Assembly (NCBI RefSeq): GCF_000003195.3
Contig: NC_012871.2
Location: forward strand, 65,835,802 to 65,899,801
Source: Sorghum bicolor
Taxonomy: Eukaryota > Streptophyta > Magnoliopsida > Poales > Poaceae
Reading direction: 5' to 3'
Length of the DNA: 64,000 nt
Shown here: positions 1 through 10,100 of the stretch, in pieces
Numbering within the stretch: position 1 is the first letter of the stretch
How the letters are laid out: each line of letters starts with the position of its first letter
Position numbers and translations under genes: made by a program
The notes under the pieces: generated by a model
Told to the model about the DNA's origin: nothing
Database searches by the model: none
Seen by the model: only the letters and a program-made list of their open reading frames with translations

Positions 1-124
1 GAAATAGTGCATCCCAACTTTTCAACCAATCATGAAGTTGTTTGACCTATATACGACGAAGTTCATAATGAAGTATCGCTACGTATATGAATTAACTAAC
101 ATAACCAAAAGGAGAACTACTCAC

Positions 125-3100
125 CATTGATTGATTGCCAACTATGTCATTTGGAACTTTTGGACGATATTTTTCTGTCCATTGCATAGAACCACGGTCA
201 ACATTCTTGGGCTTTTGTTTGTCAGCGGAGGCACTTGCAGCATTACTATTTGAAGCAATACTTTTGCCCACAGCACTTGCTTCGGCTGAAGAAAATCAAG
301 CATAACATATTAACATGAGTTTGTACATAATGTAAAGCCGTAAAGGTACATCTTCACAGATTTAAGCCAATTCCTAAACCCGCCTCTCCCTCTGGCTAAA
401 CAGCCTGCTGTAAAGTTTTCTAGTTTTGCCCTTGGTGGGTTTGTTGTACAGCTTTGCTGACTTTTCTACATTTTAATATTTAATATATTTTCTACCACAG
501 TAGGGGTTTCCCCTACTGCACTCCCCTAAAAAAACATATTAACATGAGAAATGCAAAATCAGAAAAGGAAAAAAGTGACAGTGAGTTCATTCTCCAGAGG
601 ATGCAAGCATAACAACAGGATCAAGTTAATATCCACAGATAAAGTTGTTACAAGACACAATGAACAGGAAAGTCATGTCTCAGATAATCAGATCCAAGCA
701 ACTATGAGCATGACAAAAGTATGTATTAGGTTATGCTAAGCAAGATCCCACGACATGCTATCTGATTATAGAATCACTAGAAGTTAGGAGTTCCAGTCTA
801 CCTCGTTTTTCAACTTTAGCTGGAGAGCTCTTTGTCTGTGATTTCTGAAGCTTTTCAAAGCTGTTGTTGCTTTGTTGTTTGTCTACAGGAGCTTTTGCAG
901 GTTTTGATTTTCGGATCAAATCAAATAAACCATCTTCAGTCAAGAATGGGACACTGCAAATAAGTGTAAGCACGTATAAAAATAACAAAATAAAATGAAT
1001 GTGCAACATATTGTTTCATGAAAAATAGTAAGTAATAAGTAATACCCCAGATCTTTTGCTTTGTTAGATTTAACTCCACCAAGGTCTTCGTCAGCCAGTA
1101 AGTAGCTCTGTGAACAAACACTCTCAGCAAATTATTAAATATATAAAGGGAAACAATAGTCACATAAAAAGGTGCCCTACTAATATACATACCGTCTTTT
1201 TACTAATAGAGCCAGTCACACGGCCACCATAACGCTTAATTAGATCAGCTGCTTCCTCACGTTCAAGACTGCACATAGAAACAAACTTAAGATGATTCCT
1301 AACTCACCGGTCATTGCATGATATAATTAAACATATACTACATACTGAATATTATCAACAACAACAAAGACTTAGTCCCAGGCAAGTTAGGGAATGCTAG
1401 AGCTGAAACCCAACATAAGCCACCACAAAAGGTGAAAAGTAAAAGAAAAAAATTATACATAAAAATTGAAGCACCTGTCAAGGGTACCACTTATGACAAA
1501 TGTCAGACCAGATAAACAAAAATTATACGTAAAAATTGAAGCACCTGTCAAGGGTACCACTTATGACAAATGTCAGACCAGATAAACAATCAGGGGCACC
1601 CTCTGGGACCTCCTACAAATCATAGAAGATGAAATAGACAGTTCAGCAATGAGCTTTTAAATTTTTCAAAACATTGACATTAACAATGATACTAGCAGGT
1701 ACCTTTTCTCCTTTGTGAGGAGGATCTTTCCTCTCTCCAAAATTCATAAAACCTCTCCCACCTCCTCCTCTACCTCTGCCCCCAGGAGCAGCTCCTGCTC
1801 CTCCTCTTCCTCCCCTTCCCCTTCCTCTTCCAGCTCCTTTTGAGGGGGTCTTGGCATCTTCATCCATCCTGTCCTCATCCTCAGCATCATCAACTTGAGC
1901 ATTAGATTCAACTTTAGCCTTTTTTGAAGGCGGTGGCTTCACTGGAGTTTTCTTCTTCGGAGGTGCCACAAAGTCGTCATCGTCATCTTCTTCATCCTTA
2001 GATATTTTCTTTGCCGGCAAAGGCTTGTTGTCCTCCTTGAGTTCATTGTTGCATTTCTGAAGTTTTCTTTTAGCCGCGCTCTTGTCAGCACTGTTTCCCG
2101 CAGAGGCGTCTGCCATTTCAACATCTGAGTCCTTTTCTGCTTTTGACCCAAAGTACTTACTTGTCTTCCTTCTAGCAGGAGGATCATGATCACAGGACGC
2201 CTAATTGACCGAAGATGCGGAATTAATAATGTCAGAAACTTGGGCAGCACCAAATATTGAAGAATTATGAAAACAAAAAAATATAGAAGAACTGCTGTTA
2301 GCTTCGACCAAACAAAACAACCATGATGATGCTACAACACAATGAACGTTTGTGGATAAATAACTCATTTGTTACAATATTATACATGAAATGCTGAAGG
2401 AAACTCAAAAGCCTAGTCAATAATCTAATCTAACTAGTAACTAGTAGGTCAAAACTAAATCTAAGGCAACGGCAAAGACTGTAAACATCAAGAACATCAT
2501 CATTTAACATTGGTTTGGACAAAATAGGGTGACAGCCTTAATAAGCACAATAACTACTATTGAGTTGCATGCACCGACCAATTCAATCCAAAAGCTTAAG
2601 CTGATGGGAAGAGGTGGGCAATTCACTTATATTCCAACACTCCCTCTCACGTGGAGGCTCCCTCAGGCCTCAGACGTGGAATAGGAGCGAGCAGCAATTA
2701 TTTTATTTTAATTGCACTAAGAGCATCTCCAAGAGACTTGGTATTCTTGCTTTGTATGCTATATTTAGAATTTTTTAGAAAAAATTGAACTCCAAGAGAT
2801 GTGCTATTTGGTTTTCTATAATAGCAAGTGAGCTATTCCTGAAATCTCGCTAGCCATAAAAAGCAAGCCAGCCCCGCTTGCTATCCTCCGAAAATCGTTC
2901 GCCACGATGGTTGTGCCCGCGCTCATGTTCCTTCCCGCGCGCGCTGAACTCTCCCATCGTGGGGATCCAGGCTCAACCCACTCCATTTGACGTTCCGCAA
3001 GCTTTTTCGTCGCCTCTTCCCCTCCCCACGCCCCTACCGCCGCCCTACCACCGAAGCTGCAAAATCGCCGCCGTCCGAATCGTCCTTTCCCTATTTGCCG

Positions 3101-4236
3101 CGATGTCGCAGCGTCCTCATGGACAGGCTCTGCCGTCCGAGCGGGGAGATCCTGACTACGCCGCCCTATTATTCCAACAGCAGGCAGATGGGAGGAGCAG
3201 ACACATGGGAGTAGCATCAGACGGATGGGAGCAACAGTTTGGATGGGAGCAGCAGGCAAATGGAGATCCCAACTGCAGCAGGACTCAGTGATGCTGCCGT
3301 GGTTAGAGATAGCCAACCTCTTGTGGAACTCTTCTTTTTTAACAAGGCTTGTATTTTACAAAATTGCTAAATTATAAGATTTAGCTACTAATTTTAGCAT
3401 GTCTCTTGGAGATGCTCTAACCAGGATTCGAACTCGAGACCTCTGGCTTCGATACAATATTGAGTTGCATGCACCGACCAATTCAATCCAAAAGCTTAAG
3501 CTGATGGGAAGAGGTGGGCAATTCACTTATATTCCAACAACTACGGATTACCACAGGGAAATTCCCTATGGCCCTATTGTTGCTGCAAGTAACACATTGA
3601 CCAACAGGGAAATTCCCTATGGCCCTATTGTTGCTGCAAGTAACACATTGACCGAAACTGGATCCCTGAGCCAATCCACGACACCATGCACCACACATTC
3701 ACAATTAATTATATTTCAACAGACCAAACCCGTCTAAAGCACCCATAATCAGTAACAATAAGGCAACAGTACAGAGGGAAGAACCCGTCTAAAGCACCCA
3801 TAATCAGTAACCATAAGGCAACAGTACAGAGGGAAGAACCCGTCTAAAGCACCCATAATCAGTAACCATAAGGCAACAGTACAGAGGGCAGAACCAACAG
3901 CAACAGGGGCGGCATCCTACCAATGCAGGCGGCGCCGACTTCTTCTCAGGAATGCTGAGCACGGGCTTCTTCTTCTCGGCCGCCGCCGCTCCCGAGGGCT
4001 TCGTGGCGGCAGCTCCAGAGGGCGCCGCGTTCTTGCCATGCGCCTTCATGAACCATTTCCGGATGTCGGACGACTACGCCCCCCAGAAAGCAAAGCAAGA
4101 ACCGCTCAGTCGTCGTCAGAGGCCAAGAACAGGAAACGAATCAAGAAGCCACTCGCCAAACAAATCTCCGCGGAGGGAGGAATACCAGCCGGGGCGTGCG
4201 AGAGAGAAAGAGAGAGGGCAAGAACGCACTCACCAT
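125..4236 (-). CDS. RFC1: Replication factor C subunit 1 (large clamp-loader subunit), 5' part, truncated by window edge
   Basis: RFC1 is the large subunit of the nuclear clamp loader that opens PCNA onto primed DNA. Exons on the minus strand: 4236-4234 (the ATG alone, the exon's 5' end being UTR), 4073-3921, 2200-1703, 1612-1545, 1268-1193, 1107-1046, 953-802 and 285-125. All phases close. The N-terminus reads MSSDIRKWFMKAHGKN, followed by RRKTSKYFG, an acidic/Lys-rich stretch, a Gly/Arg run and GFMNFGERKDPPHKGEK. A BRCT domain follows, with LTFVISGTLDSLEREEAADL, GGRVTGSISKKTSYLLADED and VPFLTEDGLFDLIR. The last visible exon has WTEKYRPKVPNDIVGNQSM, the start of the AAA+ clamp-loader module. 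The ATP-binding motifs lie beyond position 1. The start is the ATG at 4236-4234, because exon 2 has an in-frame stop just upstream of its acceptor. Intron 2 holds a TRIM element and tandem repeats; exon 4 is partly duplicated. Confidence 0.93.
1449..1590 (-). repeat. 70-bp tandem duplication across the RFC1 exon 4 donor site
   Basis: Two near-identical copies with a 70-bp period (for example gcacctgtca at 1471 and 1541). Each copy carries the 3' part of exon 4, including GTACCCTTGACAG, and its GTGCTT donor. Using the proximal donor (exon end 1545) keeps the frame. Using the duplicated donor 70 bases further on would add an in-frame TAA. Confidence 0.95.
2558..3539 (-). mobile_element. TRIM-type miniature LTR retroelement in RFC1 intron 2
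   Basis: Two identical 82-bp direct repeats (2558-2639 and 3458-3539) begin TGTTGGAATATAAGTG on the minus strand and are flanked by the 5-bp target duplication ACTAC (2553-2557 and 3540-3544). Next to the 5' LTR is TTGTATCGAAGCC, a decayed form of the tRNA-Met primer site TGGTATCAGAGCC. Next to the 3' LTR is a purine tract, GAGAGGGAG. There is no coding capacity, which is typical of TRIMs. A second element is nested inside. Confidence 0.85.
2721..3417. mobile_element. Harbinger/Tourist-like non-autonomous DNA element nested in the TRIM
   Basis: Terminal inverted repeats GAGCATCTCCAAGAGAC / GTCTCTTGGAGATGCTC are flanked by TAA on both sides (2718-2720 and 3418-3420). A 3-bp TAA duplication is typical of PIF/Harbinger. 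The interior 2870-3290 is GC-rich with no recognisable gene and may be captured sequence. Confidence 0.7.
3553..3655. repeat. 51-bp tandem repeat, two copies
   Basis: The unit starting cagggaaattccctatggcc occurs twice with a 51-bp period inside RFC1 intron 2. No function is apparent. Confidence 0.9.
3727..3896. repeat. 55-bp tandem repeat, three copies
   Basis: The unit containing cgtctaaagcacccataatc starts near 3731, 3786 and 3841. It lies in RFC1 intron 2, just downstream of the exon 2 donor. Confidence 0.92.
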
Positions 4237-4332
4237 CTCCGACGCGGCAAAGGGCGGATCTTCCGGGCCCGGGAGACCGGAAAGCCGGAGGTTTTTCCCG
4301 GATTCTTGGCACGGTTAGATTGGTTAGGGGGC

Positions 4333-4379
4333 TAGGGTTCTAATATATGGGCGGGCGGGTGGTTCTTGCTTCCCGCGAA
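4333..4379 (-). promoter_or_regulatory. RFC1 core promoter: telo-box-like motif, TATA box and E2F-like site
   Basis: Reading toward the gene on the minus strand: TTCGCGGGAA (4379-4370, matches the E2F core TTSSCGSSAA), then CCATATATTA (4350-4341, TATA-like), then AACCCTA (4339-4333, telo-box core). The ATG is about 105 bases past the TATA. E2F and telo-box motifs are typical of plant S-phase genes. Function is inferred from sequence only. Confidence 0.5.
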
Positions 4380-4662
4380 CAATCCAGTCCTGGTGCGGGC
4401 ACTGGCGCCAGCCACTGCCTACGCGATGCGGGGGAGGGGGGAGAGAGAGGAGACGGAGGGGGAGGGGAAGGGGAAGGGGGAGCGGCGGCGGTGTGCCGCG
4501 GAACTGGGGGCCGAGGGACGAGCGGGGTGGAGGGCCGGAGGACGAGCGGGTGGGGCGAGCGGTGAAGCCGCCGGGAGGGGGTTGCTGCCACCGCCGCCGG
4601 GAGGATGCTTCTTCGCAGGGAGGGCCAGGGCGCGAGCGGGTGGGGCCAGGCTAGTTAACTTC

Positions 4663-5373
4663 GAGCATCTCCAACGGTTTTGCATTTGAAGTTTCCATTT
4701 GAGTAATTTGTCAAAATACTCTAAGAGTATCTCTAAAGACTTTGGCAAATTAATTTGGCATTTGTTGTTGTTTGCAAACTCCCATAACAAAATGTAAAGG
4801 ATAAAAATAGACCATCTCTAAGGAAATTGGCATTTGGACTTGGCAAAGAATAAAAATAGGAGGTCTCCAGGCGCGCGCGTTTTCCTTGCGCGTGACTTTG
4901 CACGCGCGATCAGGTTTGCAAAGCCGTCTACAACTTGACATTTTTGCCAAGTTTGCTCCCTCATTTGCCAAGTTGCCCAAATTGCAAACTCCAAATGCAA
5001 AACCGTTGGATACCCCTTTTGAAGCTTTTTGGCAAATTACTCAAATGCAAACCTCAAATGCAAAACCCTTTGAGATGCTCTAAGAGAGGCAACAGTTTTG
5101 CATTTGGAGTATGCATTGGACAACTTGGCAAATGAGGGAGCAAACTTGGCAAAAATGTCAAGTTGTGGATAGCTTTGCAAACCCAATCGCGCGAGCAAAG
5201 TCACGCACGAGGAAAGCGCGTGCGCCTTGAGACCTTCTATTTTTATCATTTGCCAAGTCCAAATGCCAATTTCCTTGGAGATGACCTTTTTTTATCATTT
5301 GCATTTTGTTATGGGAGTTTGCAAATAACAACAAATGTCAAGTTAATTTGCTAAAGCCTTTGGAGATGCTCTT
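4663..5373. mobile_element. Nested cluster of GAGCATCTCCAA-ended miniature transposons forming a large inverted repeat
   Basis: An outer copy starts GAGCATCTCCAACGG at 4663 and ends TTTGAGATGCTC near 5080. A second copy (about 4729-5010) lies inside it, and a third (about 5083-5373) abuts it in the opposite orientation. The second and third copies form inverted arms of roughly 280 bp, sharing for example caaactcccataacaaaatg and its complement. No coding sequence. Confidence 0.65.
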
Positions 5374-5773
5374 ATTTTTCATAACAAATTTATTTAAAAG
5401 ATATAAGTATTATAGTTTTTTACGGATCTAAACTTAGCGGGTGTTTAGTTATCTTTTATTCCAAACATTTTTTAAGGTTTTTAGTCTATTATTTTGCATA
5501 ATAAAATTAAACAACATTCAAAATTTTTGAAGAAAAAATGACTATTCTCCATTTTTGATTTTTTTGACCTTAAGACGCCAAAAAACTCAAGAGAACTTCA
5601 AGTGACTCTTATGATGACAGTAAATTTTGTATTTTGGATGAAATTAAACATAGCTATGAAAATTTTAGCATCTTGCATTAACTCATTCCAAAGTATTTTG
5701 CATTTTGTATTTTATGGTGAACTTCCTTTTCTATTCCAAAATTTTTTTGGTTTTGATCTATCATTTTACATAG

Positions 5774-6125
5774 TGGAAGAGCAACTCCAACAACTTGCAT
5801 ATTCTTGTTGTAGAGACTATTTTAGAATTTGCATAATAAAAGGTAAGCTTCAACAGATGTGCTATCTAGTTTTGTAAAACAAAAAATAGCTATTCATCTC
5901 TAAGAGTTTTGCAAATTTCGTTTTCCAAATCATGGTATTTGCCAACTCCCAAAATTATATGGGGAGAGAAAGATGAGTCTATTTCCAATAGTTTCGTATA
6001 ATTCAGGCCGTAGAGATTTTTGTCAACTTGCCAAAAATGTCAAAGGCAGTTACTGAGATTTTTTTTCAATTTGCTAAAAAATTAAGGATGCCAAAGCTAA
6101 ATGGCAAACTGTTGGAGATGCTCCT
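5774..6125. mobile_element. Degenerate miniature transposon of the same GAGCATCTCCAA family
   Basis: The left end AGAGCAACTCCAACAACTTG and right end CTGTTGGAGATGCTCC are inverted repeats. The interior is AT-rich and non-coding. The flanking 5380-5770 is AT-rich sequence with no feature I can support. Confidence 0.55.
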
Positions 6126-6252
6126 ATCTAATTTTATGAAATAGCAAGACTGTTATGGTCCTCTTATTTTTAAGAAGTTTTATACTTTATAAAATAGTTA
6201 AACAATAGAATTTTATTAATAATTTTAGTCACACTTTGGGAGTTGCCCTAAA

Positions 6253-6608
6253 TCTCTACAACTAAAAATTATGGAAAAGACCCATCTACCACACCCATGA
6301 TAAAGCCACAACTCTCATCCCTTTTAGCCATGATAAGCTATCCCATCAACCAAGGCCCACTCACCCATACATGTAAAATTATTTTAGTGAATTTAAAAAA
6401 GTCATAACTTTTAAACCGAAGATATAAATTAAATTCCGATAGCACCATTAAATTTTCTCATAACAAATTCTTCAAAACAAGATCACACATGAATATATTT
6501 AGATAAAATTTTATTAATGAATATTTATCTCTAGAACTAAGAAATTATAGAAAAAACATAGAGTATGTGGATTTTAAAACCCGTAACAACGCACGGACAT
6601 TAACCTAT
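6253..6608 (+). mobile_element. Small non-autonomous Helitron
   Basis: It starts TCTCTACAACTAAAAATTAT and ends with a small hairpin around CCCGTAACAACGCACGG followed by CATTAACCTA, a Helitron-type 3' end with a damaged CTRR. The same ends occur in the larger Helitron at 20613-35956, where CTAG followed by T is intact. A second truncated TCTCTAGAACTAAG module lies near the 3' end. No coding capacity. Confidence 0.6.
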
Positions 6609-7184
6609 AATATGTAAAAAAAATTGGCAAAAGATGGTTATTCTTCACTTTGGATTTTGACCTTAAGAGACGAAAAGAAAACCTAAAAGAGCTTAAAAAG
6701 GCTCTCATGAGAATAACAAATTCTGTATTTTTAATAAAACTAAATATAACTCTAAAATTTTTAGCATTTTATATTCTATTATTTTAAATTAGTTAATATT
6801 TTGCATTTTGTATTTTAAGGTAAAAACACCCCCTGGGCTCACAGCGACCACGGAGAGGGAGTGCCAAGCGATCCGAAGTCCAAACATCAGTCAGTTTTTG
6901 ACTTTTCCTCAACGTTTGCGTCCTTTCACCGAGAGCCACAAGCCCGCAACTGCAACAAGCAACAAATCCGCGCCCGCTCCGCCGCTTTCCTCCCCACCTC
7001 CACCCAGTGGGCGACGACTGGCGCCCATCGTCGATTCCCCGTTCTCCGTTTCCGTCTCGCGTGTTTGGTGCTTTCGATCTCCCCAAGGCGGCAGGCGGCA
7101 GCGCCGTGCGCGCCGCGGGAAGATTTTGGTTGGTGGATTGTTGGTGGCGGCTGCACTCCGTCCCACTGCACTGGTCCAATCTAA

Positions 7185-10100
7185 ATGGCGGCCAATAATA
7201 GTGACCCAATCCCGGATCAGCTGGGGGAAGGAGGGGCGGGCGTGAAGCACGAAACAGGGGAGGAGGTGGGGGAGGAGACGTCTTCTTCCGCGGCGCAGGC
7301 GACCGCGACGACGATGCTGCCCCGGTCGAGCTCGCGGCCGCAGCTGGACCTCAGCGGCGCCGCGATCCACGGGACGCTGGAGGACCGCAACCCTACCATC
7401 CTGCTTCCCAACCAATCCGACGACATCTCCCACCTCGCCCTTGACATCGGCGGTACGTGCGTGCCCCCGTGCAAGTCTCCCCGCCTCCGCTTCACTGTTG
7501 GACTCAACAGTGTTTATCGCTCGGTAGCTATGTAAGGTTCTGTCTCGAGTTGGTTAATCAAAGTAGATGAGATGCGGGATACTTAGTAATTTAGCATGTG
7601 ACCGTGGAAACCCAACTGTGGTCGAATTTTGAGAAGTTGGCACTTCCACCTGCTAGTCCCACAGTCCACACTGAACATTTCCAGATTGCTACCGCATCTC
7701 AGGACGACTGCCTGTCTGCGGATTGATAGTGGTGATAAGATGCTACTTGCAACAGTAAGCCGTCAAGGTGGGACTGTGCATGTGGCTTCCAACTCTTGTT
7801 GTTCCTCCTGAACTGTTAGGATATGTGCTTGATGGATTAAAATGTGCCAGTTTTAACAATAATTTCTTCACTGTCGAAGGGTCTGACATTTTGTACTCTG
7901 AAGTTTGAAATTTATGTTTTCCCTCTAGGATCTCTTATAAAACTGGTATACTTCTCGCGACATGCTGAGCTTTCCACTGAAGATAAGCGCAAGATATCCA
8001 CAAAGAGAAAACTTGGGATGTTTAATGGTGGCAGGAGAAGCTACCCGATTCTTGGAGGGAGGCTCCACTTTGTCAAATTCGAGACTGGGAAGCTAAATGA
8101 ATGTTTGGATTTCATTTCTTCCAAACAACTACATCGTGGTGGTATGCAAACACTGGTGTTAGTTATAAATAATTGGAATGTTGTATCATCTTCCTAGTTA
8201 TTTCCATCACCTTGTTGACATAGTTTCCTGTGCTTCTTCGATAGCTTCTGTGTACCTTTGAATCACAGTTCACCTGTATTTACTTAGCATTGAATATCAG
8301 TTATATGCTGCAGGAATTGATTCACCTTCGTGGCGCTCGGGAGCTCAGCCTGATGACATTGTAATTAAGGTAAAAACTAAAGAGACAGCATGACTGATAT
8401 GTCTGAAGACTCTATATAAGTACTCCCTCCATTATCCACAAATGGAATCTCAAATACCAAGAAAAGTGGTTGGGTTCTCTGACTTGCTTGCATGCATCAG
8501 CTTCCACTCAGGTTCCCTATGCACGCATGCATCACGATTGGCTGGCCGTTTGGTTTCCCTCTGCATGCGTGAATACTATTGGTTGTGCTAATTAAGCATG
8601 CACAGGCTGCCTTAAACGAATGTCTTGGGAACTGATTCGCGACTTACAAAAGATCAAAAGTGTGAAATCTACTTATGCCTAATAAACAATATAGAGGGAG
8701 TATAAGTAAATGATTGGATTCAGGACACCTCAATAGTCCTTGAATAAGAAAAAAGAACAACAAATAGAAAAAGGGGAAAGGCCTAGAGATCCTCTCATGC
8801 ATTGAAAGGAAAAGAGAAAAATGCTGAATTAATAGTCTTTACAGAAGTCTTTTTTTGCGGTGAGTATCTGTTTATTGCTGCATTAATAATTCTTCCATTA
8901 CATACTTTATTTTTGCAAGCACAGATTAGTTGTCCTTATTTGGAATTATGGCCTTAGGATTATTTTGTTGCTGAGTGTAATATTTTGTGGAAAGGCAACA
9001 GGTGGTGGAGCATACAAGTATGCAGATGTCTTCAAGGAAAGATTGGGAGTCAGCCTTGAAAAGGAAGATGAAATGGACTGTCTTGTGGCTGGAGCAAACT
9101 TTTTGCTTAAGGTTCCAAATTCCAATCTATTTAGTCCATATTCTACTATGCATCTATCTTGTATGTGATGTTTATAGTGGATTGTTGGAGATGTATTAAA
9201 CTAACACATATTAGTAATAATTGTGTTAACATTCATGAATCTAAATTACAAATTACCAGCAAGTAAATAACACTCTTTTTCTGCACTTGGCAGGCTATAC
9301 GTCATGAAGCTTTTACACACATGGATGGTCAGAAGCGATATGTTCAGATTGATCAGAATGACTTGTTTCCCTTCCTTCTTGTTAATATCGGATCTGGTGT
9401 TAGTATAATCAAGGTAACTTTGAGGTTAGCTTTCTAGTTTGTTCTTTTGAGTTTCACCGGATCTTGTTGACCATTCTTTTTCAAAGGTTGACGGGCATGG
9501 GGAATTTCAGCGAGTAAGTGGGACAAATGTTGGTGGTGGTACGTACTGGGGATTGGGGAAGCTAATGACAAAGTGCAAGAGGTGCTATTTTTCTGCCCAT
9601 GGACACCAGATATTTCTGTATACAAGTTTGATTTCTCCTAAACTCAGTAATTTTGTTTCAGTTTTGATGAGTTGCTAGAGTTGAGCCAGCGTGGAGACAA
9701 CAGCACCATGGACATGCTTATAGGAGACATATATGGTGGTCTGGACTACTCCAAGGTTACTATTACCATCAAATGTGTAAATAATTGTAAAACATGTTGA
9801 TATTCCCCATAAGTTATTGTATGCACTACTTAAAAGCTGCTAGTCTGACCTGTTATTAGGATAACATTCATTGTGCACTGTATGTTAGAAAAAAATGTTA
9901 TTAAACTTCTTGTCTTATGTGTGTATTAATTATGCATGCTTCTGCTATATGGCAGATTGGTCTTTCAGCATCTACAATCGCCTCTAGTTTTGGAAAGATA
10001 ATTTCAGAAAACAAAGAGCTATCAGATTATAGACCTGAGGATATATCGCTCTCCTTGTTACGGATGATTTCATACAACATTGGCCAGGTATGTCAACCTT

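Noticed and set aside
758..1190. Two independent small minus-strand genes
   Set aside because: They are read-throughs of RFC1 exons 6 and 7 into introns.
3399..3480. A tRNA-like sequence (attcgaactcgagacctctgg)
   Set aside because: Its position beside an 82-bp LTR with a TSD explains it as a decayed primer-binding region and adjoining TRIM sequence.
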